From the NCBI GenBank assembly GCA_964371155.1, contig CAYJLI010000004.1:1-64000 (forward strand): 64,000 nucleotides of DNA, in the 5' to 3' direction. The DNA is from CAYJEQ01 sp964371155 (lineage in GTDB: Bacteria > Bacillota > Clostridia > Oscillospirales > Ruminococcaceae). The position numbers and the translations under genes are program-made. This document shows, piece after piece, positions 51,430-61,000 of the stretch. The notes below the pieces were generated by a model. It was given only the letters and a program-made list of their open reading frames with translations, ran no database searches and was not told the DNA's origin. Each line of letters starts with the position of its first letter. Positions within the stretch are counted from its first letter, which is position 1.

Positions 51430-53268
51430 ATGATGGAACTTAAATCGCTTGATAAAATACTTATGCGAGTGCAAAAACCCTCACGCTACACAGGGGGAGA
51501 GCTTGGCAGTGTGGTGAAAAAGCTATCGCCGAATATGATTAGATATGCAATCTGCTTTCCCGATTTGTACGAAGTGGGTATGTCCCACCTTGGCATGAAA
51601 ATACTGTATAGCCTAAAAAACAGCTATGACGACATATGGTGCGAAAGAGTATTTGCTCCAGCTGCGGACATGGAGGCTGAAATGCGCAAAGAAAACATAC
51701 CTCTTTACGCACTTGAAAGCCTTGACCCACTATCCGATTTTGATATAATCGGCTTTACTCTGCAATACGAAATGAGCTATACCGCTATTTTAAATATGCT
51801 AAATCTCGCAGGAATCCCCATACACAGCAGTGAGAGGAATGAGCTTTCTCCTATTATAATGGCAGGTGGCCCCTCTGCGTGCAATCCCGAGCCGATAGCT
51901 GATTTTATAGACCTATTTGCTCTTGGCGAAGGCGAGGAGCTAAACTTAGACATAATAAACCTCTACCGCAAATGTAAGGAAGAGGGCACATCCAAAGCCG
52001 AATTTTTAAAACAAGCTGCACAGATTGAGGGTGTGTATGTGCCCTCGCTATATGATATCGAATACAATGAGGACGGCACAGTAAAGTCAGTAACAGCAAA
52101 GGACGGCGCTCCTCAGACTGTTAAAAAACGCATTATAAAAGACATGGACAAGGTGTTTTACCCAGATACATTTATAGTGCCATACAGTGACATAGTGCAC
52201 GACAGAGCAATGACGGAACTCTTTAGAGGATGCGTTAGGGGATGTAGGTTTTGTCAGGCAGGGTTTATTTATCGCCCTGTTAGAGAAAAGCATTTTGATA
52301 CAATTGTAAAAGATGCAAAAAGTATCTGCGCAAACACCGGTTATGAGGAAGTGTCACTCACTTCGCTTTCCACTTCCGATTATAGCGAAATTGAGCCCTT
52401 GCTCGATAGTATGATTGACTGGTCGGAGGCGGAAAAAATTAATTTATCACTGCCTTCAATGCGTGTTGATAATTTTTCGGACGAGCTTGCAGAAAAAATT
52501 AGTCGTGTGAGAAAATCGGGGCTTACATTTGCGCCCGAAGCAGGCACACAAAGGCTAAGAGATGTTATAAATAAAAATATCACCGAAGAAAATGTGATAA
52601 ACACCGCCCTCACCGCATTTAGAAACGGCTACACTTCTATGAAACTATACTTCATGATGGGGCTTCCCACCGAAACGGATGAAGATATAATTGGCATTAA
52701 TGAGCTTGCGCAAAAAGTGGTGGATGCCTTCTATCAAATGCCGGATAGACCAAAGGGCAAGGGTGTAAATGTAAATATCAGTGTGGCATGTTTTGTGCCA
52801 AAACCATATACTCCATTCCAATTTGATGCACAGTCCACCGAGGAGGAGTTTAAAGCTAAGCAAAGACTGCTTCTCGATAGCAGGCGCAGTAAAAAAGTGT
52901 CCGTAAGCTATCACGACAGCAAAACCTCCATACTCGAGGGGCTTTTAGCAAGAGGGGATAGAAGATTATCACCGCTTATTGAAGCAGTATGGAAAAAGGG
53001 CGCAACACTTGATGGCTGGAGCGAGCATTTTTCATATGAGCGTTGGCGTGAAGCGATAGAAGAAGTGGGAATCGATATAAATTTCTACACTTCGAGAAAA
53101 AGAGAATACACCGAAATAATGCCTTGGGAGCACCTAAGTTATCTGGTGAGCAAGCGTTATTTAATACAAGAAAGCGAGCTTGCAAGGCAGAGCAAAACCA
53201 CACCTAACTGCAAAGAGGGGTGTAAGAATTGCGGTGCAAGTAGTGCGATAGAAGGAGGTTGTTTTTAA
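51430..53268 (+). CDS. TIGR03960 family B12-binding radical SAM protein
   Basis: A 612-residue radical SAM protein of the TIGR03960 family. An N-terminal B12-binding-like domain (about 25-190) precedes the radical SAM motif RGCVRGCRFCQAG (CxxxCxxC, about 268-276). The C-terminus has the extra cysteines CKEGCKNCGASS. In many Firmicutes it is followed, as here, by a TIGR03936 (DUF2344) protein and rng/rplU, suggesting an RNA- or ribosome-linked task, but the reaction is not established. ATG at 51430 or 51433 are both possible; GAAAGGA is upstream. Its stop overlaps the next start by one base (TAATG). Confidence 0.93.
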   Translation: MMELKSLDKILMRVQKPSRYTGGELGSVVKKLSPNMIRYAICFPDLYEVGMSHLGMKILYSLKNSYDDIWCERVFAPAADMEAEMRKENIPLYALESLDPLSDFDIIGFTLQYEMSYTAILNMLNLAGIPIHSSERNELSPIIMAGGPSACNPEPIADFIDLFALGEGEELNLDIINLYRKCKEEGTSKAEFLKQAAQIEGVYVPSLYDIEYNEDGTVKSVTAKDGAPQTVKKRIIKDMDKVFYPDTFIVPYSDIVHDRAMTELFRGCVRGCRFCQAGFIYRPVREKHFDTIVKDAKSICANTGYEEVSLTSLSTSDYSEIEPLLDSMIDWSEAEKINLSLPSMRVDNFSDELAEKISRVRKSGLTFAPEAGTQRLRDVINKNITEENVINTALTAFRNGYTSMKLYFMMGLPTETDEDIIGINELAQKVVDAFYQMPDRPKGKGVNVNISVACFVPKPYTPFQFDAQSTEEEFKAKQRLLLDSRRSKKVSVSYHDSKTSILEGLLARGDRRLSPLIEAVWKKGATLDGWSEHFSYERWREAIEEVGIDINFYTSRKREYTEIMPWEHLSYLVSKRYLIQESELARQSKTTPNCKEGCKNCGASSAIEGGCF

Positions 53269-53933
53269 TGCAAATGCAACCACTAAGAATAACCTTTGAA
53301 AAAAAAGGTAGAGCAAAATATATATCACATCTCGACATGACAAGATGTATGCAAAGAGCACTGAAAAGAGCGAAACTTCCAATCTGGTACACCGAGGGCT
53401 TTAACCCCCATCTATATCTAACTTTTGCACTTCCGCTTTCACTCGGATATGAAAGCGACTGTGAGTATATGGATGTACGACTCATTGACGATGTATCGGC
53501 AGAGGATTTCGTGAAAAGATTTAATGAAGTTCTTCCCGAAGGACTAACTGCTCTATCGGCAGCGGCACCAATAAATAAGCCTGAAAAAATAAAGTGGGCG
53601 GACTATAAAATTGACATATTTTTTGAAAATACCACAGCTGAAGAGCTTAAAAGAGATATGGAAGCATTCACTGAACTAAGTGAAATAATAGTGCTGAAAA
53701 AAACTAAAAAAGGCGAAAAGGAAATTGACATTAAGCCACTTTTTGAAATACCACAGCACAGCACCACTGAAAACTGTCTTAGCATGAGTGCAAGGTTTGC
53801 GTCGGGGATTAATTTAAATATCAATCCAAGCCTCATGATTAATGAATTTGCAAAGAGATATAATTATCAGATAAGCCACACCGCTGTAAAGCGAATTGCG
53901 ATTATCACTGAAGATGGGAAAGTATTTTCTTAA
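53268..53933 (+). CDS. TIGR03936 (DUF2344) family protein
   Basis: A 221-residue protein of the TIGR03936 family, encoded beside or fused to the radical SAM partner in many bacteria. Signature stretches are LRITFEKKGRAKYISHLDMTRCMQRALKRAKLPIWYTEGFNPH and FALPLSLGYESDCEYMDV. The start at 53268 overlaps the preceding stop (TAATG) and follows GGAGG (53252-53256). Function is unknown; the conserved pair suggests a common complex. A bidirectional terminator ends the unit. Genes rng and rplU, often next, are not here; the following gene is convergent. Confidence 0.93.
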   Translation: MQMQPLRITFEKKGRAKYISHLDMTRCMQRALKRAKLPIWYTEGFNPHLYLTFALPLSLGYESDCEYMDVRLIDDVSAEDFVKRFNEVLPEGLTALSAAAPINKPEKIKWADYKIDIFFENTTAEELKRDMEAFTELSEIIVLKKTKKGEKEIDIKPLFEIPQHSTTENCLSMSARFASGINLNINPSLMINEFAKRYNYQISHTAVKRIAIITEDGKVFS

Positions 53934-53961
53934 TCATTAAAAACAATATCATATTAAACTT

Positions 53962-53999
53962 AAAAACATCTACAAGTTTTATACTTGTAGATGTTTTTT
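53962..53999. terminator. bidirectional terminator
   Basis: A 16-bp perfect stem AAAAACATCTACAAGT / ACTTGTAGATGTTTTT between the convergent TIGR03936 and response regulator genes, with A-rich left and T-rich right flanks. Confidence 0.92.
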
Positions 54000-54066
54000 A
54001 TAATTATTAAAATAAGAGTAAATCATTTTTAAGTGATATTTTACCTAAAGTATGTAAACAGAAAAC

Positions 54067-54747
54067 TCATCCCTTTGTAAAAATATATCCCTTGCCATAA
54101 ACTGAGATAATATCATAACTATCAGTGTTGTCACAGTCTATTTTTTGCTTTAGTCTGGAAATATGCGTCCTTAAAACCCTTGAATCGCCACGGTCAGAAT
54201 CACCCCAAACTTGCTTAAACAAATAATCCCTGCTAATTTCTTTATTAATGTTTTTTATTAAAATACTTAAAATAGTAGCCTCAATTTTAGTGAGAAAGAT
54301 ATCCCTTCCAGCAACTTTCGCAGAAAAATTTAAATGATCAAAATGCAGATTGCCAACCGAAATGGAGTTTTTTCCACTAAATTCATTTTGGCGCTCTAAT
54401 AGTCTTTCGATTATGGCTAATAATTCGTCAAAATTATATGGTTTAGCAAGAAAGTAGTCACCGCCTTTTCTAAGGGCGTCCACCTTGCTCATTGTATCCG
54501 ATTTAGCCGAGAGAAATAATATAGGTTGCATATTTTTTTCTCTAAAATCATTACATATATCAAATCCACTTCCATCGGGGAGCATAATATCTAAAATCAA
54601 TAAATCAATTGGCTTTGAATTGATGATATCATTAGCTTCGGATACTGTTTCAGCAGTATATACATCATATCCACGCCGCTTTAGCATCTGCATATTTGTG
54701 TAAAGAATTTCTACTTCATCTTCGACTATTAAAATCCTATTCTTCAT
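54067..54747 (-). CDS. OmpR-family response regulator
   Basis: A 226-residue response regulator: receiver domain (1-115) with the phospho-acceptor Asp53 in LLILDIMLPDGSG and Lys102 in AKPYNFDEL, then a winged-helix DNA-binding domain (about 130-226) with the LTKIEATIL and RVLRTHISRLKQKI segments. The start at 54747 (MKNRILIVEDE) follows GGAG on the minus strand; upstream frames to 54807 are unlikely. It lies 53 bases after its kinase gene. The pair is divergent from the type VII secretion genes, so control of those genes is plausible but not shown. Confidence 0.93.
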   Translation of the reverse strand: MKNRILIVEDEVEILYTNMQMLKRRGYDVYTAETVSEANDIINSKPIDLLILDIMLPDGSGFDICNDFREKNMQPILFLSAKSDTMSKVDALRKGGDYFLAKPYNFDELLAIIERLLERQNEFSGKNSISVGNLHFDHLNFSAKVAGRDIFLTKIEATILSILIKNINKEISRDYLFKQVWGDSDRGDSRVLRTHISRLKQKIDCDNTDSYDIISVYGKGYIFTKG

Positions 54748-54800
54748 AAAATACTCCATTCTACTATTTGGTGTGAGGGTAAATAATAAAATACAAGCTC

Positions 54801-56096
54801 TTAACATTCACCAATAGGTATGCGGAAAAATACATTACATCCTTTTCCTACTTCGCTGTCAATGTCGATTGTGCCGTGGTGAGCCATTACTATCTGGTGG
54901 CTTATATAAAGCCCAATTCCATGGCGCCAATACTCCTTGCTCATTGATACGTAGCCCTTAAAAACTTCGCTGCGAATTTCCTCAGCTATCCCTTCACCAG
55001 TATCACTTACAGAGACTATTTGATAATCCCCATCATTTTTAAGGCTAAGTGTTATGCTTCCGTTTTTGGTGTGCTTTATAGCATTGGAAAGTAGATTTAT
55101 AACTACCTGTAAGAGCCTTTGATAATCCGCCATTATCGGAGGAGAATTTTCTATATTGTAACTTATTACATTCCCTTTGGCATTTGCATCTTTCATGAGC
55201 ATGTTACCCGCCTCACTCAAAACCTCACGGAGCTGTAAGGGGGAGAGGGAGAGGGAGAGTCTGCCCTGTTCTATCGAAACCGTATCCATCAAATCCGAAA
55301 GAATGCGGTCTATTCTCATTACAATTTTTTCCACAGTTTCAAGGTTTCCCTGAATTAGGTCTTCATCTTGAAGCTCTTCGTAAAACAGCTCCATGGTGTC
55401 CCTCGCATTAAGAGAAATTGCGGTGAGGGGGTTTTTAATTTCATGCGCTACCGTTGTTAAAAATGTATTTTTTGCCTCATTATACTTTTGAAGTTGCTCA
55501 TTTTGTACACTAAGCTGTACCCTTTGATCTTCATACTCACCTATGTATAAATAAACCACAAGGCCGCACACCATCCCAGAGCCGAGAAATGCAATTAAAT
55601 AATCCCAGAAAACTCTTGCTTCTGAAGCGATAGGAGTGACAGTTTCGGGGTAGATATATGCTATGGCGCACATTCCAACAAAGAGAAGAATTTCAAGTAT
55701 ACTAACAACAATCGCATACATCTTATCAAGCATAAGCACAGTAAAAATAATTGCAAAAATAAAATAGTTTGATATCCCACTGCGATATCCACCATCCGTG
55801 AAGAAAAATATAGGGAAAATAATGAAAAAAACAATAATAATTGTTATCAGCGAGCAGAGATTATAATTGCCGCTTTTCTTAGAATATATTAACATGCCAA
55901 CGGAAAAAAACAGTGAAATGGATATGAGCGATACTACAAAAAATGTAGCACCTGTAAGCATTGTGGCAATTGCAAGGCAAAAGCACATGATGCTTGCAGA
56001 CAGTGCAAGTATGTTAAAAAGCCTAACTCTAAACTCATATTTTGAGTCGAAAAAATTATCGGCTACATACCGTATGCATTTTTTAATTTTCTCCAA
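54801..56096 (-). CDS. membrane sensor histidine kinase
   Basis: A 431-residue sensor kinase. About six to seven transmembrane helices fill residues 27-185, with almost no extracellular domain, so the signal may be sensed in the membrane. A coiled stretch (about 186-210) leads to the dimerisation domain with the phospho-acceptor His218 in TVAHEIKNPLTAISLN. N-box (NLLSNAIKHT, about 336), and ATP-binding DTGEGI (about 366) are intact. The multi-helix N-terminus resembles MASE-like sensor regions. It is transcribed with the response regulator that follows, and away from the type VII locus. Confidence 0.92.
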   Translation of the reverse strand: MEKIKKCIRYVADNFFDSKYEFRVRLFNILALSASIMCFCLAIATMLTGATFFVVSLISISLFFSVGMLIYSKKSGNYNLCSLITIIIVFFIIFPIFFFTDGGYRSGISNYFIFAIIFTVLMLDKMYAIVVSILEILLFVGMCAIAYIYPETVTPIASEARVFWDYLIAFLGSGMVCGLVVYLYIGEYEDQRVQLSVQNEQLQKYNEAKNTFLTTVAHEIKNPLTAISLNARDTMELFYEELQDEDLIQGNLETVEKIVMRIDRILSDLMDTVSIEQGRLSLSLSPLQLREVLSEAGNMLMKDANAKGNVISYNIENSPPIMADYQRLLQVVINLLSNAIKHTKNGSITLSLKNDGDYQIVSVSDTGEGIAEEIRSEVFKGYVSMSKEYWRHGIGLYISHQIVMAHHGTIDIDSEVGKGCNVFFRIPIGEC

Positions 56097-56618
56097 GAGC
56101 TACCCTCCTAAATATTAGTAAAATCTAAGTGCAAAACATATAGTGTGAAGAAGTAAAAGCGAAATATTAAAAAAACACAATAATTTCTCACTGCAAGAGT
56201 ATTATGCACTTGCCCATTAGTAAAAGAGTATCAAGAATTTAGCAGTCGGATATTCTTTTATATAATTTTCTCCACCGTAGGCGGAAAAGTGATGAAGGAT
56301 AATTTACTTGATTTGTTTGTATTGATTAACAATATATATAATACACTAAAAACAACGAAAAATCGCTATTATTTTTTAAAAATTGTAACTAATTGTAAAG
56401 TATGTAGAAATCATGTCCATCTATGTCTTAAATTGTATAAAAATTATAAAAAATACAGTAGTTACTAAATTAATATGTAAAAGCTATTACAATGTAAATG
56501 ATATAGTTTTTGTAACAATTAATCATTTTAAGAAATATTTGCTATAATTTTAATATGCTAAACCATAGAATTAGCTATTGTTTATGAATGTTTTATTTTT
56601 AGAAAGGCAGGATGCAAT
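56097..56618. other. divergent intergenic region upstream of the type VII locus
   Basis: No gene is visible in 522 AT-rich bases. It holds a hairpin at 56265-56290 of the TTTTC-TC...GAAAAGT type and an extended -10 promoter at 56540-56548 for the secretion genes. No clear promoter for the kinase was found on the minus strand. Confidence 0.7.
56540..56548 (+). promoter_or_regulatory. extended -10 promoter of the type VII locus
   Basis: TGCTATAAT (56540-56548) is a perfect extended -10 element. No good -35 lies 17 bases upstream. The leader to 56619 would be about 65 bases. Confidence 0.65.
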
Positions 56619-57998
56619 ATGGAAAATAATGATAAGAAAGTACAAAACGCACCATCGAGTGACCAAACTCAAGCACTATTTGTGTCTTCAAGGAAGAAAC
56701 AGTTAGAAGAGCAAGAGGCTCAGAGAATTGCGGCAGAAAAAGAAGCCCAAAGGATAGCGGCAGAGGAAGAAGTTAAGAGGCTTGAGCTTGAAGTAGCGGA
56801 GAGAAAGCGTCAAGCTGAAGAAGACGCTAAAAGAATTGAAGCCGAAGCTATCGAGAGAAAGCGTCAAGCTGAGGAAGACGCTAAAAAAATGGAAATAGAA
56901 GCGGCTGAGAGGAAGCAAAAGGCTGAAGAGGATGCAAAAAAAGCAGCACTGGATGCTAAAAAAGCAGAAATTGCCGCACAGGGGAAAAAACTTCAGTCAG
57001 ACATAACAGGAAAGCTTGGTTCCACGGCAAGCAATCTGCAAAACAAATTTACAAAAAATGAAAAAGCCGATACACCATCACCAAAAGCTTCTGCAAGTGA
57101 TGCTGCAACTGCGGCGGCACCTGATAAGCAGAAAATGATGATGTTTGGCGGTATAGCTGCAGTTGCAATAGTTGTGATTGCATTGATGGCAATGCTCCTT
57201 GGCGGAGGTGGCGGCATTAAAGAGAGCGAACTTCAAGGCGTATGGTATTCAAATAATGGACTGTCCATGATTGAATTTATAGGCGATGAGTTTGAGATGT
57301 CTTCGGTTACAGGTGAGACGGCAGTGGGACCCTATGAAATTGATGATACAACAGTTTATCTCCTTGAAGAAGGTGTTCCATTAGTTACACTTACCATGAA
57401 TGAAGACCTTTCCTTCTATGCACTTGAAATTGACACTACATACCGCAGAGAAGGCGATTTTGAGGTGAATTCAATATCCACACTGGAAGATATTATGGGC
57501 ACATGGTACGCAAGCGATGGCACCACGGCTTTACACATATATGATGGTGAATATGAGATTGTTGACGCTATTCAGACAGTTTATTACGATATATATAGTT
57601 TCAGCGAAGACCACATTACTCTATATACAGATGGAAGCCCTACATATGATGTGCTCTTTGATGGTCCAAACCTCTATATGCCCGACCTTGGAATTACATT
57701 TGTAAGAGATGGAGGATTAGCAGCGGCTACTGCGGCTCAAATTGCAGCTGTAATCCCCGGACAATGGTTGGTAATAGATGTAGTAATGGTGCTATTTCCT
57801 TCCGACGATAATGCTACAGGCACGGTTCATTATTACGCCACAAGTGGCAATTTCGTGACTGAGGATATATATGAAATTCATGATGGTAAAATAGTAGCTT
57901 ATGTCGGTGCAGAGGAATATCACTACACATTTATTTCACCAACCCAGATGATGGATACTGGCGGTAACATAATGGAAAAAATCAGCGATAGTTACTAA
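56619..57998 (+). CDS. coiled-coil membrane protein with three repeated outer domains, type VII secretion-linked
   Basis: Not recognised as a named family. The 459-residue product has an N-terminal cytoplasmic charged coiled coil (about 20-120) containing an 18-residue repeat beginning ERKRQAEEDAK; in DNA the copies are 54 bases long at 56799, 56853 and 56907. A Lys/Ala-rich link follows, then one transmembrane helix (about 172-194). The outside has three repeats of about 85 residues that start LQGVWYSNNG (206), IMGTWYASDG (291) and IPGQWLVIDV (379), resembling small beta-barrel domains. It is first in the operon, 68 bases before essC. The fold plan, cytoplasm-membrane-outside, is that of a secretion machine component, yet EssB-like sequence was not recognised. 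Confidence 0.7.
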   Translation: MENNDKKVQNAPSSDQTQALFVSSRKKQLEEQEAQRIAAEKEAQRIAAEEEVKRLELEVAERKRQAEEDAKRIEAEAIERKRQAEEDAKKMEIEAAERKQKAEEDAKKAALDAKKAEIAAQGKKLQSDITGKLGSTASNLQNKFTKNEKADTPSPKASASDAATAAAPDKQKMMMFGGIAAVAIVVIALMAMLLGGGGGIKESELQGVWYSNNGLSMIEFIGDEFEMSSVTGETAVGPYEIDDTTVYLLEEGVPLVTLTMNEDLSFYALEIDTTYRREGDFEVNSISTLEDIMGTWYASDGTTALHIYDGEYEIVDAIQTVYYDIYSFSEDHITLYTDGSPTYDVLFDGPNLYMPDLGITFVRDGGLAAATAAQIAAVIPGQWLVIDVVMVLFPSDDNATGTVHYYATSGNFVTEDIYEIHDGKIVAYVGAEEYHYTFISPTQMMDTGGNIMEKISDSY

Positions 57999-58066
57999 GA
58001 ACCACCCTTGGGGAAATAGCCCTTAGTCTTATATTTTGGCGTTAATCTGAAAGGAATGATAGTAAA

Positions 58067-61000
58067 ATGAATAATCTATTACTCACGGCTATCTTTGAAA
58101 ATGGTTTCCAAGAAATTTATTTGCCCGTTGTGGATAACAAAACCATGTTAGTGGAAATTCGCCCGTCGATAAGCGGACTTGTTGATGACATTATGCTCCC
58201 TATTGAAGTATGGGGAGGAAAGTGGAGCATGAATAGCACAAAGCAGTTTGTCATTACAAAAGATGAAAAACCGCTTGAAAGCTGTGAGCTCGAAGACGGA
58301 CTGCTTTTAAACTGCAATATAAGAAATACCGATATGATTTTCTCCCTCACAGTCTCGGAAGCGGATAAGGGCAATACATCATTTGATAAATATTTCTTAG
58401 ATATCAATGCGATAAAAGCGGTTACGATAGGGAGCGCTACAAGTAGCAATAATATCGTACATACAAATAAATTCTGCTCACCCAATCACGCCGAAATAGT
58501 GATGGAGGATGGAATTATAGTCGTAAAGGATAGAAATAGCGTAAACGGCACATTTGTAAACGGCAGACTCCTCACCGCAACAAGACCACTCAACTACGGC
58601 GATGTAATTTATATAGTGGGGCTTAAAATTGTTTATCTCGGCAATGTACTCTGTGTAAACAATCCTAAAAATGAGTGCCAAGTAAATGAAAAGATTTTAA
58701 AGAAAATAAATATAGAACCAACAGAATTTTCCGAAGAAGTGTCCGAATACAGCGGTGAAGAAAACTACTTCCTAAGAACACCAAGAAAAATAGAACTCTT
58801 AGACACTGAAACTTTCACAATTGAGCGTGCACCCACAAAGAATAATCAAAAGCAACAACCACTCTTTTTAACACTCGGCCCCTCCTTTACAATGGTTATC
58901 CCAATGCTTGCAGGGACAATGCTCTCGGGCAATTCGGGAAGCATGGCGAGCTCACTTGTTATGTCGCTTGGTGCGGCACTTATAGGCGGTGGTTGGGCGG
59001 TGCTAAATATCCGCTACAACAAAGAAGAAGCACTCACTTCCGAAAAAGAGCGCACAGAAACATATGTGAAATACCTAAATAATATGACAAAGCTGATAGC
59101 GGATAAAATGGAGCTAAACAGAGAAGTTTTAAACGCTATGTACCCAGGCAGTGAGCAGGTTATAAACTTTGCAAATGGCTCTTCAAGGCTGTGGGAAAAA
59201 AGCTGTGTGCATGACGACTTTTTGGATGTCAATGTGGGTAACTGCAATATTCCAAACCTCAATAAAGTAGAAATCCCAAAAGAACAAGCAATGGCAAACT
59301 ACGACCCACTTAACGACAATCTAACTAAAATTAAGGAGAAGATGTCACAGTTAAATGATGTGCCATCAAGGCTTTCCCTTTCAAATAATATGATGGTGGG
59401 TATCGTGAGTAAAAATAGGGATAAAGCTCTGAACTTAGTGCGTGTGGTTACTTCACAGCTCACAGCACTCCACCCCTACACAGAGCTTAGAACATCCTTT
59501 ATCTATCCGATGAGCGAAACGGATAGCTGGGATCATGCGAGATTTTTGCCCCATACATGGGCGCCGGACGGCAGTATCAGGCTTATTGCAAATGATAAAA
59601 ATACCGTTGGTGATGTGCTCTACTTCCTTTCCTCGGTAGTTCGTGACAGGCTTGAAAACACAGGCAGTAAGGACGAAGATGCAAAAATACTCCCACATTA
59701 TGTGGTTGTAATAGGGGATATATCCCTAATTGAAAATGAGCCAATGGCTAAATACCTATTAAACCCCACGCCGGAGCTTGGCATAACAGTGGTATTCCCT
59801 GTAAGCTCCACCGATAAACTGCCGGCGGCTTGTAGCGTAATTATTCAAGATAATGATGACTACAATGGATTTTACAGCACAAGGGGAGAGTTCCCAGAAA
59901 GAGAAGATGTAAAATTTCCCATTATTCCTGTTGCTAAAATGGATGAGTACAGCAGAAGGTTATCAAATTACAAGGTGCGTGAGATGAACCTTTCGGCAGG
60001 TATCCCCGAAATGCTCACCTTCTTAGATATGTATAAAACCTCAAATGTAGACGATTTAGAGGTAATGAAAAAATGGCTTGAAAATCGCACATATGAAAGC
60101 ATGAAAGCGATGGTTGGCTATAAATCGGGTGGGGTGCCTCTCTATCTCGATATTCATGAAAAATACCACGGCCCGCATGGACTCGTGGCAGGTACTACCG
60201 GTTCAGGTAAATCGGAAACACTTCAAAGCTACATCCTTTCCCTTGCAGTAAACTACCATCCGCATGAAGTAGCATTCATACTAATCGACTACAAAGGCGG
60301 TGGCATGGCACAGAGCTTTGACGGTCTTCCTCACTTAGCAGGCGTAATCACAAACTTAGGCGGCAATGCCACAAATCGTGCACTGCTCTCTATTAATGCC
60401 GAGATTAAGCACAGGCAGAAGGTGTTTAACGAATACAAGGTTAAGCATATCGACGCATACATAGAGCTTTACCGTTCAGGTGTAGCGAGCGAGCCAATGC
60501 CGCATCTGCTTATAATTGCCGACGAATTTGCCGAGCTTAAAAAAGAGCAACCCGAATTTGTAAGGGCGCTTGTTTCCGCCGCTCGTGTAGGTCGTTCTTT
60601 AGGTGTAAACCTAATTCTTGCTACACAGAAACCAAGCGGTGTGGTAGATGAAGAAATTTGGTCCAATACACGCTTTAGGCTCTGCTTAAGAGTTGCCGAT
60701 AAGCAGGACTCAAATGAAATGCTAAAACGCACCGAAGCCGCATTTATCACAGGTACTGGTCGTGGTTACTTCCAAGTAGGTAACGATGAAATTTTCGACG
60801 AATTCCAAAGTGGTTGGTCGGGTGCGGAATATCAGCCCAATATACCTTTTACAGATGATAAAAATGCAAAGGTTGAGCTTATCAATCTAATCGGTAAAAA
60901 CGGCGTTCCAAAACAGAAGAAAAAGAAAAAGAGCGATAATATTGCAAAGCTCACACAGCTTGATGCAGTGGTTAAGCATTTGCATGATGTTGCGGATGAA

